This document shows positions 26,607 through 34,861 of a stretch of 64,000 nucleotides of DNA, one piece after another. The notes beneath the pieces are model-generated. The model was not told the origin of the DNA, did not search any database, and saw only the letters and a list, made by a program, of their open reading frames with translations. Location of the stretch: positions 1 to 64,000 of the forward strand of contig JADJCR010000011.1 of the NCBI GenBank assembly GCA_016703125.1, given 5' to 3'. A program made the translations under genes and the position numbers. Position 1 is the stretch's first letter; each line of letters begins with the position of its first letter. Source of the DNA: Micrococcales bacterium. GTDB taxonomy: Bacteria; Actinomycetota; Actinomycetes; S36-B12; UBA10799.

Positions 26607-26809
26607 GGCTCTCAGTTAACCACCGGCCGACTGCACCCGGGTGCGGATGCGGTCGGCCCCACCGCCACCCAGGTCACCAAGGTGGCGAACACAGCGACTC
26701 CGAGGGCGTCACTGCCGATCACGTTCGTCGGCGTCGTGTCTCTTCGCGAGAAGATGGCAGGGCGAGTCAGGCTCCGTCGGCAGGGCTCGGGGCCAGCGCC
26801 GGCGACGGT

Positions 26810-27214
26810 TCAGAGGGCGCGGACGCGGTTGTTCCGAGGATTGTGTTCGAGCTCGACGAGACCGAGTTCCTCGAGCAGAGGCGGAAGGTACATTCCAAAG
26901 CGTCCGCGGTACCCCTTGCGCAGGCCGTACCAGCCGCCCACCGGGTTACCGGGGGAGCGGCCCCAGGCCTCGACGGTGTCGGGTTTCGGGTCCTTCTTCT
27001 CGTCGGCTGCACCCAACTCCACCCAGTCCCTGTTCGCGACGAGCATCGCGTGGAGGTCGTCGATGGCGCTGAGGTGGTAGCGCAGGGTGGTGGATCCGAC
27101 CTGGCACACGAGTGCCGGCGGATCGGACTGCTCGTCGCGGTACATCGTGTACTCGGAGGTGCCGGGGGCTGTCTTCAGGCACCAGGGATCGTCCTGCGTG
27201 CCGCTGCCGCTCAT
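26810..27214 (-). CDS. Small conserved actinobacterial protein (DUF6855-like)
   Basis: A 134-residue cytosolic protein. It starts MSGSGTQDDPWCLKTAPGTS and ends in NPRNNRVRAL, with GNPVGGWYGLRKGYRGRFGMY in between. I recall this as a family of unknown function in actinobacteria (DUF6855); the assignment is from memory. A mixed alpha/beta fold is likely; no catalytic motif stands out. The 200 bases between it and the amidohydrolase start show no gene. Confidence 0.75.
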   Translation of the reverse strand: MSGSGTQDDPWCLKTAPGTSEYTMYRDEQSDPPALVCQVGSTTLRYHLSAIDDLHAMLVANRDWVELGAADEKKDPKPDTVEAWGRSPGNPVGGWYGLRKGYRGRFGMYLPPLLEELGLVELEHNPRNNRVRAL

Positions 27215-27330
27215 GGTGGCGAGTATGGGCGCGACCGGTGCGTCATGGCAAGGGTCAATCCTGGAGTGCGGGAAGGGCCGGCCGCCTCGGTAGGGACCGA
27301 AGCGCCCGCGCAGCGGACTGCGGGTGACTC

Positions 27331-28071
27331 CTAGTTGATGGAAGCGACCGCGATCGCCGACAGGGAGGCACTGGCGATGGAGTACGAGTAGGCGGAGTTC
27401 ATGTTGGAACAGATCACCCTGATCTTCTTGGGCTGGCTGGCGACGACGTAGGCCGACAGCGGAACTGTCGCAATGGTGCTGTTGACCGTTGCTGTCCCCC
27501 AGGTGGCCTGACCGGCCGGTTCAGGAACGATGCAACTGACGCGAGCTGCCCCGGCCTCATTGCTGAATGCCGTGACCATGCCGTTGACGAGGTACATCCC
27601 GGCCGGGACATCGATCGTGAGGATCTCCACACTGGGGGTGTTCGATGGGAGGACAAGGGCGTTCGTGCGGTCGACGTAGTACCCGTTGCTGGGCCCCCGA
27701 GGGCCGGTGTCACCGGTGGCTCCTGTCTGACCTGTGGCTCCTGTCTGCCCAGGTGGACCGACTGGACCCATCGGCCCGATCGGTCCCCGCTCGCCCACCG
27801 TGCCGGCGTCACCCGGCGCCCCCACGGCACCTTGCTGGCCGGCGGGACCCACCTGGCCCGGCGGTCCGACGTTGTTCCATTGCAGGCGCCTTTCTGACTT
27901 GCGGCACTTCTGGGCCTGCCGCATTGCGCCATCCCGCTTCGATACGCAGGCCGTGATGGTCTGCGTATCGGCAACGCTCGATGACGGGTCGTTCTTGGCG
28001 ACCGCGGTGCCAACGGATAGGGCCAAGGCAGCTGATGCCACAGCGGCCAATGAATTTCCAGCGGCGCTCAT
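27331..28071 (-). CDS. Secreted protein with a collagen-like Gly-X-Y region
   Basis: A 246-residue precursor. The signal peptide ends near GTAVA (residue 25). A short conserved actinobacterial segment follows (TITACVSKRDGA, then KCRKSERRLQWN). About 20 Gly-X-Y triplets come next (GPPGQVGPAG through GDTGPRGP), then a beta-rich C-terminal domain (PSVEILTIDVPAGMYLVNG) that may trimerise the collagen helix. The ATG at 28071 has AAGGAGG in front; upstream in-frame codons are rejected. Likely surface or matrix protein; ligand unknown. Confidence 0.88.
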   Translation of the reverse strand: MSAAGNSLAAVASAALALSVGTAVAKNDPSSSVADTQTITACVSKRDGAMRQAQKCRKSERRLQWNNVGPPGQVGPAGQQGAVGAPGDAGTVGERGPIGPMGPVGPPGQTGATGQTGATGDTGPRGPSNGYYVDRTNALVLPSNTPSVEILTIDVPAGMYLVNGMVTAFSNEAGAARVSCIVPEPAGQATWGTATVNSTIATVPLSAYVVASQPKKIRVICSNMNSAYSYSIASASLSAIAVASIN

Positions 28072-28352
28072 CGGGCCTCCTTGTCGAGGGGATCCGATCA
28101 TAGTCCCCGATGATCCGGTGTTTGTCGATCCCGTAGCGAGGGCTGAGCGGTCGAGCCCTCGCGGAGCGCAGCACCTGGCGGATGACGCCGGAGGGCGTGT
28201 GCGGCCGGCGATGGTCCGTCGGGCCAAGGGCACCCGGACCGCGATCCGGGTGAGGCCGGAAACGACGTTTCGGCCTGGCGGTCCTCAAGAGTCAGAAGCC
28301 CAAACATGGGAACAACTGGACCTCGGGACTGCCAGGCCGAACGCCCTGACCT
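28072..28352. terminator. 281-base gap with three hairpins after glnA1
   Basis: No gene is seen. Hairpins lie at 28138-28160 (gagggct/agccctc), 28233-28250 (cccgga/tccggg) and 28253-28276 (aggccggaaac/gtttcggcct, one-base bulge). The last two are about 80-120 bases beyond the glnA1 stop and could end its transcript; no T-tract follows. The segment also serves as leader for the collagen-like gene. Confidence 0.45.
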
Positions 28353-29786
28353 TTAGATGTCGTAGTACATCTCGAACTCGTGGGGGTGCGGGCGCAGGCG
28401 GATGGGGTCCACCTCGTTGACCCGCTTGTAGTCGATCCACGTCTCGATCAGATCGTCGGTGAAGACGTTGCCCTCGGTGAGGAAGTGGTGGTCGGCCTCG
28501 AGTGCGTCCAGCACGGCTGGCAAGGTGCCCGGGACCTGCGGGACGTTGGCGGCCTCATCGGGCGGCAACTCGTACAGGTCCTTGTCGACCGGCTCGACCG
28601 GCTCGATCTTGTTCTTGATCCCGTCGAGGCCGGCCATCAGCATCGCCGAGAACGCCAGGTACGGGTTGCTCGAGGGGTCCGGCACGCGGAACTCGATGCG
28701 CTTGGCCTTCGGGTTCGTGCCCGTGATCGGGATCCGGATGCACGCCGAGCGGTTGCGCTGGGAGTACACCAGGTTGACCGGGGCCTCATAGCCGGGGACC
28801 AGACGGTGGTAGGAGTTCACCGTGGGGTTGGTGAAGGCCAGCAGCGCCGGTGCGTGCGCGAGGAGTCCGCCGATGTACCACCGGGCGATGTCGGACAGGC
28901 CCGCGTAGCCGAGCTCGTCGTAGAACAACGGCTCGCCGTTCTTCCACAGCGACTGGTGCACGTGCATACCGGAGCCGTTGTCCCCGAAGATCGGCTTGGG
29001 CATGAAGGTGACCGACTTGCCGGCGGCCCAGCCCACGTTCTTGATGACGTACTTGAACTTCATGACGTCGTCAGCGGCCTTGGCCAGCGAGTCGAAGCGG
29101 TAGTTGATCTCCGCCTGCCCCGCCGTGCCGACCTCGTGGTGCGCACGCTCGACCTCGAGCCCGACCTGGCCGAGGGTGAGCGTCATCTGGTCGCGCAGGT
29201 CCGCGTAGTGGTCCACCGGCGGAACCGGGAAGTAGCCGCCTTTATACGGGGTCTTGTACCCGCGGTTGGCAGTGCCATCCAACTCCTGCTCGCGGCCCGA
29301 GTTCCACTTGCCCTCGACGGAGTCGATGAAGTAGTAGCCGGCGTTCTGCTTGGTCTCGAAGCGCACGGAGTCGAAGATGTAGAACTCGGCCTCGGGGGCG
29401 AAGAAAGCGGTGTCGGCGATGCCGGTCGACTTCAAGTAGGCCTCGGCCTTGGCGGCGATGTTGCGCGGGTCCCGGCTGTAGAGCTCGTCGGTGAACGGGT
29501 CGCGGATCGACATGTTGATGATGAGGGTCTTCTCTGCCCGGAACGGGTCCAGGTAGGCGCTCCCCAGGTCTGGGGTGAGCTTCATGTCGGATTCGTGGAT
29601 GGCTTGGAAACCCCGGATCGACGAGCCATCGAACATCTGGCCATCGGCGAAGAAGTCCGCCCCGACGCTCTCGGCTGGAACGTTGAAGTGCTGCATGACA
29701 CCCGGCAGGTCGCAGAAGCGGACGTCGATGAACTTGACGCCCTCCTCCTGGATGAAACGCATTACCTCGTCAGGATTGGTGAACAT
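28353..29786 (-). CDS. glnA1: Glutamine synthetase type I, adenylylatable (GlnA1 class)
   Basis: Main ammonia-assimilating enzyme, a dodecamer in the cytosol. The 477 residues carry FDGSSIRGFQ, AEFYIFD, the ATP-site KPIFGDNGSGMHVHQS, NPTVNSYHRLVPGYEAP and NRSACIRIP. The adenylylation Tyr is in DLYELPPDEA (about residue 404-406), so GlnE can modify it. AAGGAG precedes the ATG by five bases. Two GlnR-type boxes lie about 90-130 bases upstream, so nitrogen control is expected. The gene is in one piece, unlike glnA2. Confidence 0.96.
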   Translation of the reverse strand: MFTNPDEVMRFIQEEGVKFIDVRFCDLPGVMQHFNVPAESVGADFFADGQMFDGSSIRGFQAIHESDMKLTPDLGSAYLDPFRAEKTLIINMSIRDPFTDELYSRDPRNIAAKAEAYLKSTGIADTAFFAPEAEFYIFDSVRFETKQNAGYYFIDSVEGKWNSGREQELDGTANRGYKTPYKGGYFPVPPVDHYADLRDQMTLTLGQVGLEVERAHHEVGTAGQAEINYRFDSLAKAADDVMKFKYVIKNVGWAAGKSVTFMPKPIFGDNGSGMHVHQSLWKNGEPLFYDELGYAGLSDIARWYIGGLLAHAPALLAFTNPTVNSYHRLVPGYEAPVNLVYSQRNRSACIRIPITGTNPKAKRIEFRVPDPSSNPYLAFSAMLMAGLDGIKNKIEPVEPVDKDLYELPPDEAANVPQVPGTLPAVLDALEADHHFLTEGNVFTDDLIETWIDYKRVNEVDPIRLRPHPHEFEMYYDI

Positions 29787-29877
29787 CTGACTCCTTGTCG
29801 TTGCGGTGGGGCGCCCCCCACCCGGTGGTCCGCGCGCTCGAAGCGCCGCGCGTCTGACTCGACCCTACGAGTGCTGC

Positions 29878-29915
29878 GTTTCTCTGCGGTCACCCGGTTG
29901 TTTCGAGGATGTAAC
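29878..29915 (-). promoter_or_regulatory. Tandem GlnR boxes (a and b sites) upstream of glnA1
   Basis: Read on the minus strand: GTTAC-N6-GAAAC (29915-29900), six bases, then GTGAC-N6-GAAAC (29893-29878). This fits the actinobacterial GlnR pattern gTnAc-n6-GaAAc-n6-GtnAc-n6-GaAAc, with a 22-bp period. It lies upstream of glnA1, the expected target. The regulator gene itself is not in the window. Confidence 0.85.
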
Positions 29916-29922
29916 GTGGCGG

Positions 29923-30072
29923 ACCACCTCCACCACAAATGGGCGGACAGGTGGTGCGTACTTCCGGAATCCGCCCAGTTCTGGCGACACGGTGCACCGT
30001 TTTGTGCAGTTTTGTCCTGTCTCCTGCCGCCACAAGTGGGCGGCGGAGGCCCTTGCGCGCCCACTTGTGGCG
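29923..30072. repeat. Intergenic palindromic repeat, locus C
   Basis: A perfect inverted repeat, cgccacaagtgggcg (30028-30042) and its complement (30058-30072), with a 15-base loop. A second copy of the left arm (ccacaaatgggcgg) is at 29933-29946, inside a smaller hairpin (accacct/aggtggt, 29923-29955). It lies between the aminotransferase stop (30087) and the GlnR boxes, so it may terminate the aminotransferase transcript before the glnA1 promoter. Confidence 0.8.
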
Positions 30073-30086
30073 TCGCGGGTGCCCGG

Positions 30087-31436
30087 TCAGCCGGCGTAGT
30101 ACCGGTCGATCTCCCCGAAGGCCTCGTCGAGGATCGCCAGACCCGCGGCCGCCTCGTCCTCGGTGATCACGCACGGCGGGACGACGTGCAAGCGGTTGAA
30201 GTTGGTGAAGGGCAGCAGCCCGCGTGACACGCAGGCCTTCGTCAGTGCCCCCATCGCCTCGCTGCTGCCGCCGTACGGGGCCAGCGGTGCGCGGGTGGCG
30301 CGGTCGGTCACCAGGTCGAGGGCCCAGAACACACCCATCCCGCGCACCTCGCCGATGACGGGGTGCTTCTCAGCGAGTTCATGTAGCCCTGGCCCCAGGA
30401 CCGACTCGCCGATCTTCTTGGCGTGCTCGACGATCCCGTCGTCGCGCATCGCGGTGATCGTTGCCAGGGCGGAGGCACACGCCAGGGGGTGGCCGCTGTA
30501 GGTCAGGCCCCCGGGGAAGACCCGCTCGTCGAATGTGGCGGCGACCTCGTCGCTGATGATGACCCCTCCGAGCGGCACGTATCCGGAGTTGGAGCCCTTC
30601 GCGAAGATGATGAGGTCGGGGTTGACGTCCCAGTGATCGATGGCCAACCACTCACCGGTGCGGCCGAACCCGGCCATCACCTCATCGGCGATGTACATGA
30701 TGCCGTACTTGTCGCACAGCGCCCGCACGCCCGCGAGGTATCCGGGCGGGGGGACGAGCACCCCGGCGGTTCCGACGACCGTCTCCAGGAGTACCGCCGC
30801 GACGGTGTTCGGGCCCTCGAACGCGATCACCTGCTCGAGGTGTGCCAGCGCCCGCTCGCACTCCTGCTGCTCGTCGGCGGCCCAGAACGAGGACCGGTAC
30901 AGGTAGGGGCCGAAGAAGTGCACGTGGCCGTAGGCGAACTCGTTGGGCCAGCGGCGTGGATCCCCGGTGGCGTTGATGGCGGCCCCGGTGTTGCCGTGGT
31001 AACTGCGGTAGAAACTCAGGACTTTGTGCTTGCCGGTGTGTAGGCGCGCCATCCGGATGGCGTTCTCCGCGGCGTCGGCGCCGCCGTTGGTGAAGAACAC
31101 TTTCGAGTGCCCGGCCGGGGCCACGTCCAGGATCGCCTTCGCGGCCTGACCGCGCACGAGGGAGGCGTGCTGTGGTGCCAGCGTCACCTGCACCGCGGCC
31201 TGCTCCTGGATCGCCTGGACGACCTTGGGGTGCTGATGGCCGATGTTGGTGTTGACCAATTGGCTGGAGAAGTCGAGGAAGGCGTTGCCCTCGAAGTCCC
31301 AGAGACGGCTGCCCTGCCCGGACTGGAACACGAGTGGCTTCAGCGCGCCCTGGGCACTCCACGAGTGGAAGACATGCGCGCGGTCGAGGTCGAACGCGGC
31401 CTGGTTGCTGCCAACGACGGATTCAGAATCGGCCAT
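30087..31436 (-). CDS. Class III (omega) aminotransferase, PLP-dependent
   Basis: A 449-residue fold-type I transaminase. Visible motifs are FTNGGADAAENAIRMAR (phosphate-binding region), SFYRSYHGNT, the PLP Asp in IADEVMAGFGRTG and the Schiff-base Lys in IIFAKGSNSGYVPLGG. Such enzymes use omega-amino groups (beta-alanine, GABA, putrescine or similar) with pyruvate or 2-oxoglutarate. The gene sits beside oxidases, aldehyde dehydrogenases and a polyamine transporter, favouring an omega-amine substrate. The ATG at 31436 is chosen because family homology begins at once after it. Divergent from the oxidase gene, with an 88-base gap containing gtac-aga-gtac. Confidence 0.88.
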   Translation of the reverse strand: MADSESVVGSNQAAFDLDRAHVFHSWSAQGALKPLVFQSGQGSRLWDFEGNAFLDFSSQLVNTNIGHQHPKVVQAIQEQAAVQVTLAPQHASLVRGQAAKAILDVAPAGHSKVFFTNGGADAAENAIRMARLHTGKHKVLSFYRSYHGNTGAAINATGDPRRWPNEFAYGHVHFFGPYLYRSSFWAADEQQECERALAHLEQVIAFEGPNTVAAVLLETVVGTAGVLVPPPGYLAGVRALCDKYGIMYIADEVMAGFGRTGEWLAIDHWDVNPDLIIFAKGSNSGYVPLGGVIISDEVAATFDERVFPGGLTYSGHPLACASALATITAMRDDGIVEHAKKIGESVLGPGLHELAEKHPVIGEVRGMGVFWALDLVTDRATRAPLAPYGGSSEAMGALTKACVSRGLLPFTNFNRLHVVPPCVITEDEAAAGLAILDEAFGEIDRYYAG

Positions 31437-31524
31437 GCAGTACAGAGTACGGTTTGGGCCGGGCCACGACCACCTCCCTTCGGAAACAGCACCCTCTGCC
31501 TGGGGGTGAAGTACCCTCTGAGGC

Positions 31525-32790
31525 ATGTCCGCCATCTTGTCGAGGGCCTACCGCGAGGCGTGCATGTGGCAGGAGCAGGTGGACCGGCCGCCGGTGGCGC
31601 CCACTGACCTGCCGGACCGCGTGGATGTGGTGGTCGTGGGTGCCGGCTACTGCGGTCTGGGTGCGGCGAAGGCAGCCGCCTCGGCGGGGGCGCACGTGCT
31701 GGCCCTGGACAAGGAGCCTCTGGGCTGGGGTGCCTCCAGCCGCAACGGCGGCATGGTGATCCCGGAACTCAAGGCCGGCCCGGAGAAACTGGCGAAGAAG
31801 TACGGGGAACTCGCGCACCGCCTCTACGACGAGGTCCACGGGGCCTTCGAACACACCGAGCACCTCGCCGCTGAGATCGACTGCGACTACCGGCGCAGCG
31901 GTCAGTTGTACCTGGCGCACACGCCGCACCACACGCCCCGTCTGAGGGGTCTCGCCGACGAGATGCGACGGGCCGGCGAGTCCGTGGCGTTCCTGGACCG
32001 TGAGCAGGTCCGGCAGCGGACCGGTAGTGGCGCATTCGACTCGGGCGTCTTCTTCGAGAAGGTCGGTGGGCTGCACCCGGCGAAGTTCCATGCGGGCATG
32101 GCGGCCCAGGCGCACGCGGCGGGCGCACACATCCAGGACCGCACCGCCGCCACGTCGATCCGTCGGGACGCCCGAGGGTTCGTGGTGGACACGACCCGCG
32201 GGCCGATCCGCGCCGACCAGGTGATCGTCGCCACGAACGCGCATGCCGACGCGGCAGTGCCGGAACTGGCCAAGCGGCTACTGCCCATCAACTCCTACAT
32301 CATCGCCACCGAGCCCCTGGACCCGTCGGTCCGCGACCTTGTCGGTCCGCAGATGATGGTCGACACGAAGAACCTGTTGTTCTACTGGCGGCTCACCGCC
32401 GATGGCCGCATGATCTTCGGCGGCCGTAACCGACTGGATCCCGTGGATGTGCCGGTGGCGCGGGACTTCCTGTACGACAACATGATCCGCATCCACCCCC
32501 AGTTGCTCGGTGTGGCGGTGGACTACGCGTGGACCGGGTACGTGGCCATGACGCTCGATCGGCTTCCGCACGTGGGCACCATCGACGGGGTCTGGTACGC
32601 CACGGGATGCAACGGAACGGGCGTGAGTCTCAACGGCTGGCTGGGCATGCGCCTCGGGCAGCTCGTGACGGGTCAGGCCGGGCCGCCGGCGTTCGCCGAA
32701 CTCAGGCACCCGGTGGTCCCCTTGAGGCAATTGTCATCGAGTTACATGCCCTTCGTGGGCAGGTACTTCGCCCTGCAGGACCGGAGATAG
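31525..32790 (+). CDS. FAD-dependent amine/amino-acid oxidase (DadA/PuuB-like)
   Basis: A 421-residue flavoprotein. The FAD-binding VVVGAGYCGLGAAKAA follows a 35-residue lead; SSRNGG closes the FAD pocket as in sarcosine, glycine and gamma-glutamylputrescine oxidases. The C-terminal part has MTLDRLPHVG and ATGCNGTGVS, typical of the DAO family. The expected reaction is oxidation of a primary or secondary amine, giving an aldehyde or imine, ammonia and peroxide. The aminotransferase gene 8 bases downstream is probably co-transcribed. Confidence 0.87.
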   Translation: MSAILSRAYREACMWQEQVDRPPVAPTDLPDRVDVVVVGAGYCGLGAAKAAASAGAHVLALDKEPLGWGASSRNGGMVIPELKAGPEKLAKKYGELAHRLYDEVHGAFEHTEHLAAEIDCDYRRSGQLYLAHTPHHTPRLRGLADEMRRAGESVAFLDREQVRQRTGSGAFDSGVFFEKVGGLHPAKFHAGMAAQAHAAGAHIQDRTAATSIRRDARGFVVDTTRGPIRADQVIVATNAHADAAVPELAKRLLPINSYIIATEPLDPSVRDLVGPQMMVDTKNLLFYWRLTADGRMIFGGRNRLDPVDVPVARDFLYDNMIRIHPQLLGVAVDYAWTGYVAMTLDRLPHVGTIDGVWYATGCNGTGVSLNGWLGMRLGQLVTGQAGPPAFAELRHPVVPLRQLSSSYMPFVGRYFALQDRR

Positions 32791-32797
32791 GAGCACA

Positions 32798-34150
32798 ATG
32801 TCCATCGATCGCACCAAGCTGGCCGCCGCCCTCGAGACCGAGCGCGCCACCCATGGGCAGCGCACCGAGCGCTCACGGGTGGCCTTCGAGGCCGCCGACC
32901 ACCTCTTCGGGCGCGTGCCGATGACGTGGATGAACAAGTGGGCCGGGGGGTATCCGCTGTACCTCGACACTGCCCACGGCAACCGTGTGGTCGATGTCGA
33001 TGGCCACGAGTACGTCGACTTCGCACTCGGGGACACCGGATCGATGGCGGGGCACTCGCCGGCAGCCACAGTGGCGGCGGTGCAGCGGCGCATCGGTGAG
33101 CTCGGGGGCATCACGACGATGATGCCCAGCGAAGACGCGGAGTGGGTGGCGGCGGACCTGTCGAACCGGTTCGGGATGCCGCTATGGTCGTTCAGCCTCA
33201 CGGCCACCGACGCCAATCGGTGGGCGCTGCGGGTCGCGCGCATGGTCACCGGCCGGCCGAAGGTCATGGCGTTCTCGTACTGCTACCACGGCTCTGTGGA
33301 CGAGACGTTCGTCATCGCGGGGCCGGACGGCGGCACCGTCCCCCGGGGCGGCAACGTCGGTCCCGCCTACCCGGTCTCGCAGAGCACACGGGTGGCTGAG
33401 TTCAACGACATCGCCAGCGTCGCGGCGGGCCTTGCCCACGAGGACGTCGCGGTGCTGATCATGGAGCCGGCGCTGACGAACATCGGCATCGTGCTGCCCG
33501 AGCCGGGCTTCCTGGAGGCCGTGCGGGATCTGTGCGCGAAGCATGGGACGTTGCTGCTGATCGACGAGACCCACACGATCTCCGCCGGGCCCGGCGGGTG
33601 CACCGCGGCGTGGGGGTTGCGGCCGGACATCTTCGTGATCGGCAAGAGCATCGGTGGCGGCATCCCCAGCGGCGCCTATGGGATCACGCAGGCTGTCGCC
33701 GACGCGGTGCGCAACCACCCGGAGGCCGACCTCGTCGACGTGGGCGGGGTTGGGGGCACGCTGGCGGGCAACGTGCTGTCCACGGCCGCGATGCGCGCCA
33801 CTCTGGGTGAGGTCCTGACGCAGGCGAACTTCGACCACATGATCGCGCTGGCGACCCGGTTCCGGGAGGGTGTTGAGGCCGTGCTGGACAAGCACGATGT
33901 GGACTGGTCGATCGCGCAACTCGGTGCGCGTGCGGAGTACCGGTTCTGCCGGCCCGCCCCGCGCACGGGCACAGAGTCGGCAGCCGCCCACGACGACGAG
34001 ATCGAGGAGTACCTGCACCTGTACCTGTCCAACAGGGGAGTGCTCATCACGCCGTTCCACAACATGGCGTTGATGTGCCCGCAGACGACCGAGGCCGACG
34101 TCGACCTGCACAGCCGGCTGTTCGGGGAGGCGGTCGCGCAGATCGTGTGA
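32798..34150 (+). CDS. Class III aminotransferase, glutamate-1-semialdehyde-mutase-like
   Basis: A 450-residue PLP enzyme. Motifs: DVDGHEYVDFALGDTGSMAG, the PLP-binding LLIDETHTISAGPGG, and the Lys in FVIGKSIGGGIPSGAYG. This resembles HemL-type transaminases, but the context is amine catabolism rather than haem synthesis, so it is probably a transaminase of an amino acid or amine and not hemL itself. It follows the oxidase gene by eight bases. Its 3' end overlaps the convergent YdeI-type gene by about 100 bases. Confidence 0.87.
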   Translation: MSIDRTKLAAALETERATHGQRTERSRVAFEAADHLFGRVPMTWMNKWAGGYPLYLDTAHGNRVVDVDGHEYVDFALGDTGSMAGHSPAATVAAVQRRIGELGGITTMMPSEDAEWVAADLSNRFGMPLWSFSLTATDANRWALRVARMVTGRPKVMAFSYCYHGSVDETFVIAGPDGGTVPRGGNVGPAYPVSQSTRVAEFNDIASVAAGLAHEDVAVLIMEPALTNIGIVLPEPGFLEAVRDLCAKHGTLLLIDETHTISAGPGGCTAAWGLRPDIFVIGKSIGGGIPSGAYGITQAVADAVRNHPEADLVDVGGVGGTLAGNVLSTAAMRATLGEVLTQANFDHMIALATRFREGVEAVLDKHDVDWSIAQLGARAEYRFCRPAPRTGTESAAAHDDEIEEYLHLYLSNRGVLITPFHNMALMCPQTTEADVDLHSRLFGEAVAQIV

Positions 34151-34619
34151 CCCGGGAGCCGCCACGACCCCGTACTCGCGAGCGGGTTTGGCCGGCGCGC
34201 ACCCTCCGCAGGGTTTCGGCGATCCGCCGTTGTCTGGTCTCGTCGCGCTTGGCCTCGGCCACCCACTGGGCGTACTCCTTGCGGTGGGTGAAAGCCAGCG
34301 CCTCGAAACTCCGTCTGGCTTGCGGGTCGGCAGACAGCGCCTCGACCAGCGCCGGAGGCATCGCCACCTCTCGGGGTTCCTCGTCGAGTTCGATCAGCGT
34401 GCTGACCGTGTCGCCGATCTCCACCCCCAACGCCGCACGGTTCGCCTTGCTGATGCCGATACAGTTCTGCCCGCCCATGACGGCCAGCCGCATCCTGGCC
34501 GACCGATTCCCAATGGTCATGCGCACCGGCGCCCGCTTCCCGCCCCCGAGTTCCTCGACCTGCTCATCGGTGAGGATCAGTGCGGTGGCCGGGCCGAACG
34601 GCTCCAGCGTCGTCGTCAT
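34047..34619 (-). CDS. YdeI/OmpD-associated family protein with DUF1905-like N-terminus
   Basis: A 190-residue ORF. The N-terminal half (RAPVRMTIGNRSARMRLAVMGG, ISKANRAALGVEIGDTVSTLIELDEEP) fits the DUF1905 beta-barrel. The C-terminal half (AFTHRKEYAQWVAEAKRDETRQRRIAETLRRV) is the YdeI bacteriocin-protection-like tail. Homology ends near RAGQTR; the last 40 or so residues are read from the antisense of the aminotransferase gene and look non-natural, suggesting that the original stop was lost. Start ATG at 34619; another is 15 bases upstream. Function not established. Confidence 0.75.
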   Translation of the reverse strand: MTTTLEPFGPATALILTDEQVEELGGGKRAPVRMTIGNRSARMRLAVMGGQNCIGISKANRAALGVEIGDTVSTLIELDEEPREVAMPPALVEALSADPQARRSFEALAFTHRKEYAQWVAEAKRDETRQRRIAETLRRVRAGQTRSRVRGRGGSRVTRSARPPPRTAGCAGRRRPRSSAGTSTPCCGTA

Positions 34620-34861
34620 CTGCAGTGCTCCCATGTCCTCAGGCTCGCACCCCTGTCCCCGTTCAGGACGACAGGCAGGAAGGTTGAGTAAAGAGGAGCG
34701 CCAGACGCGCCTTTGTGCTCGACCTTCCGTCGCTTCCAGGCCGGGGGAGCGGGTACTCGCGCCTCGACCTGTCGACACCACGCCCCTTCGACGAGTCCGA
34801 CGTCACCTGCACGGCACGCTGTTCCAGGTGGCCGTGCCCCGATGGTGGACCTCGGGGCCAC
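34620..34861. other. 242-base intergenic stretch with an inverted repeat
   Basis: No gene is seen. gaaggttgag (34679-34688) pairs with ctcgaccttc (34719-34728) with one mismatch around a GC-rich inner hairpin. It could end transcription of the ABC permease gene. Confidence 0.4.

Noticed and set aside
32798..34150. Aminotransferase as hemL of haem synthesis
   Set aside because: The sequence is only distantly HemL-like and the neighbours are amine-catabolic; no other haem genes are near.
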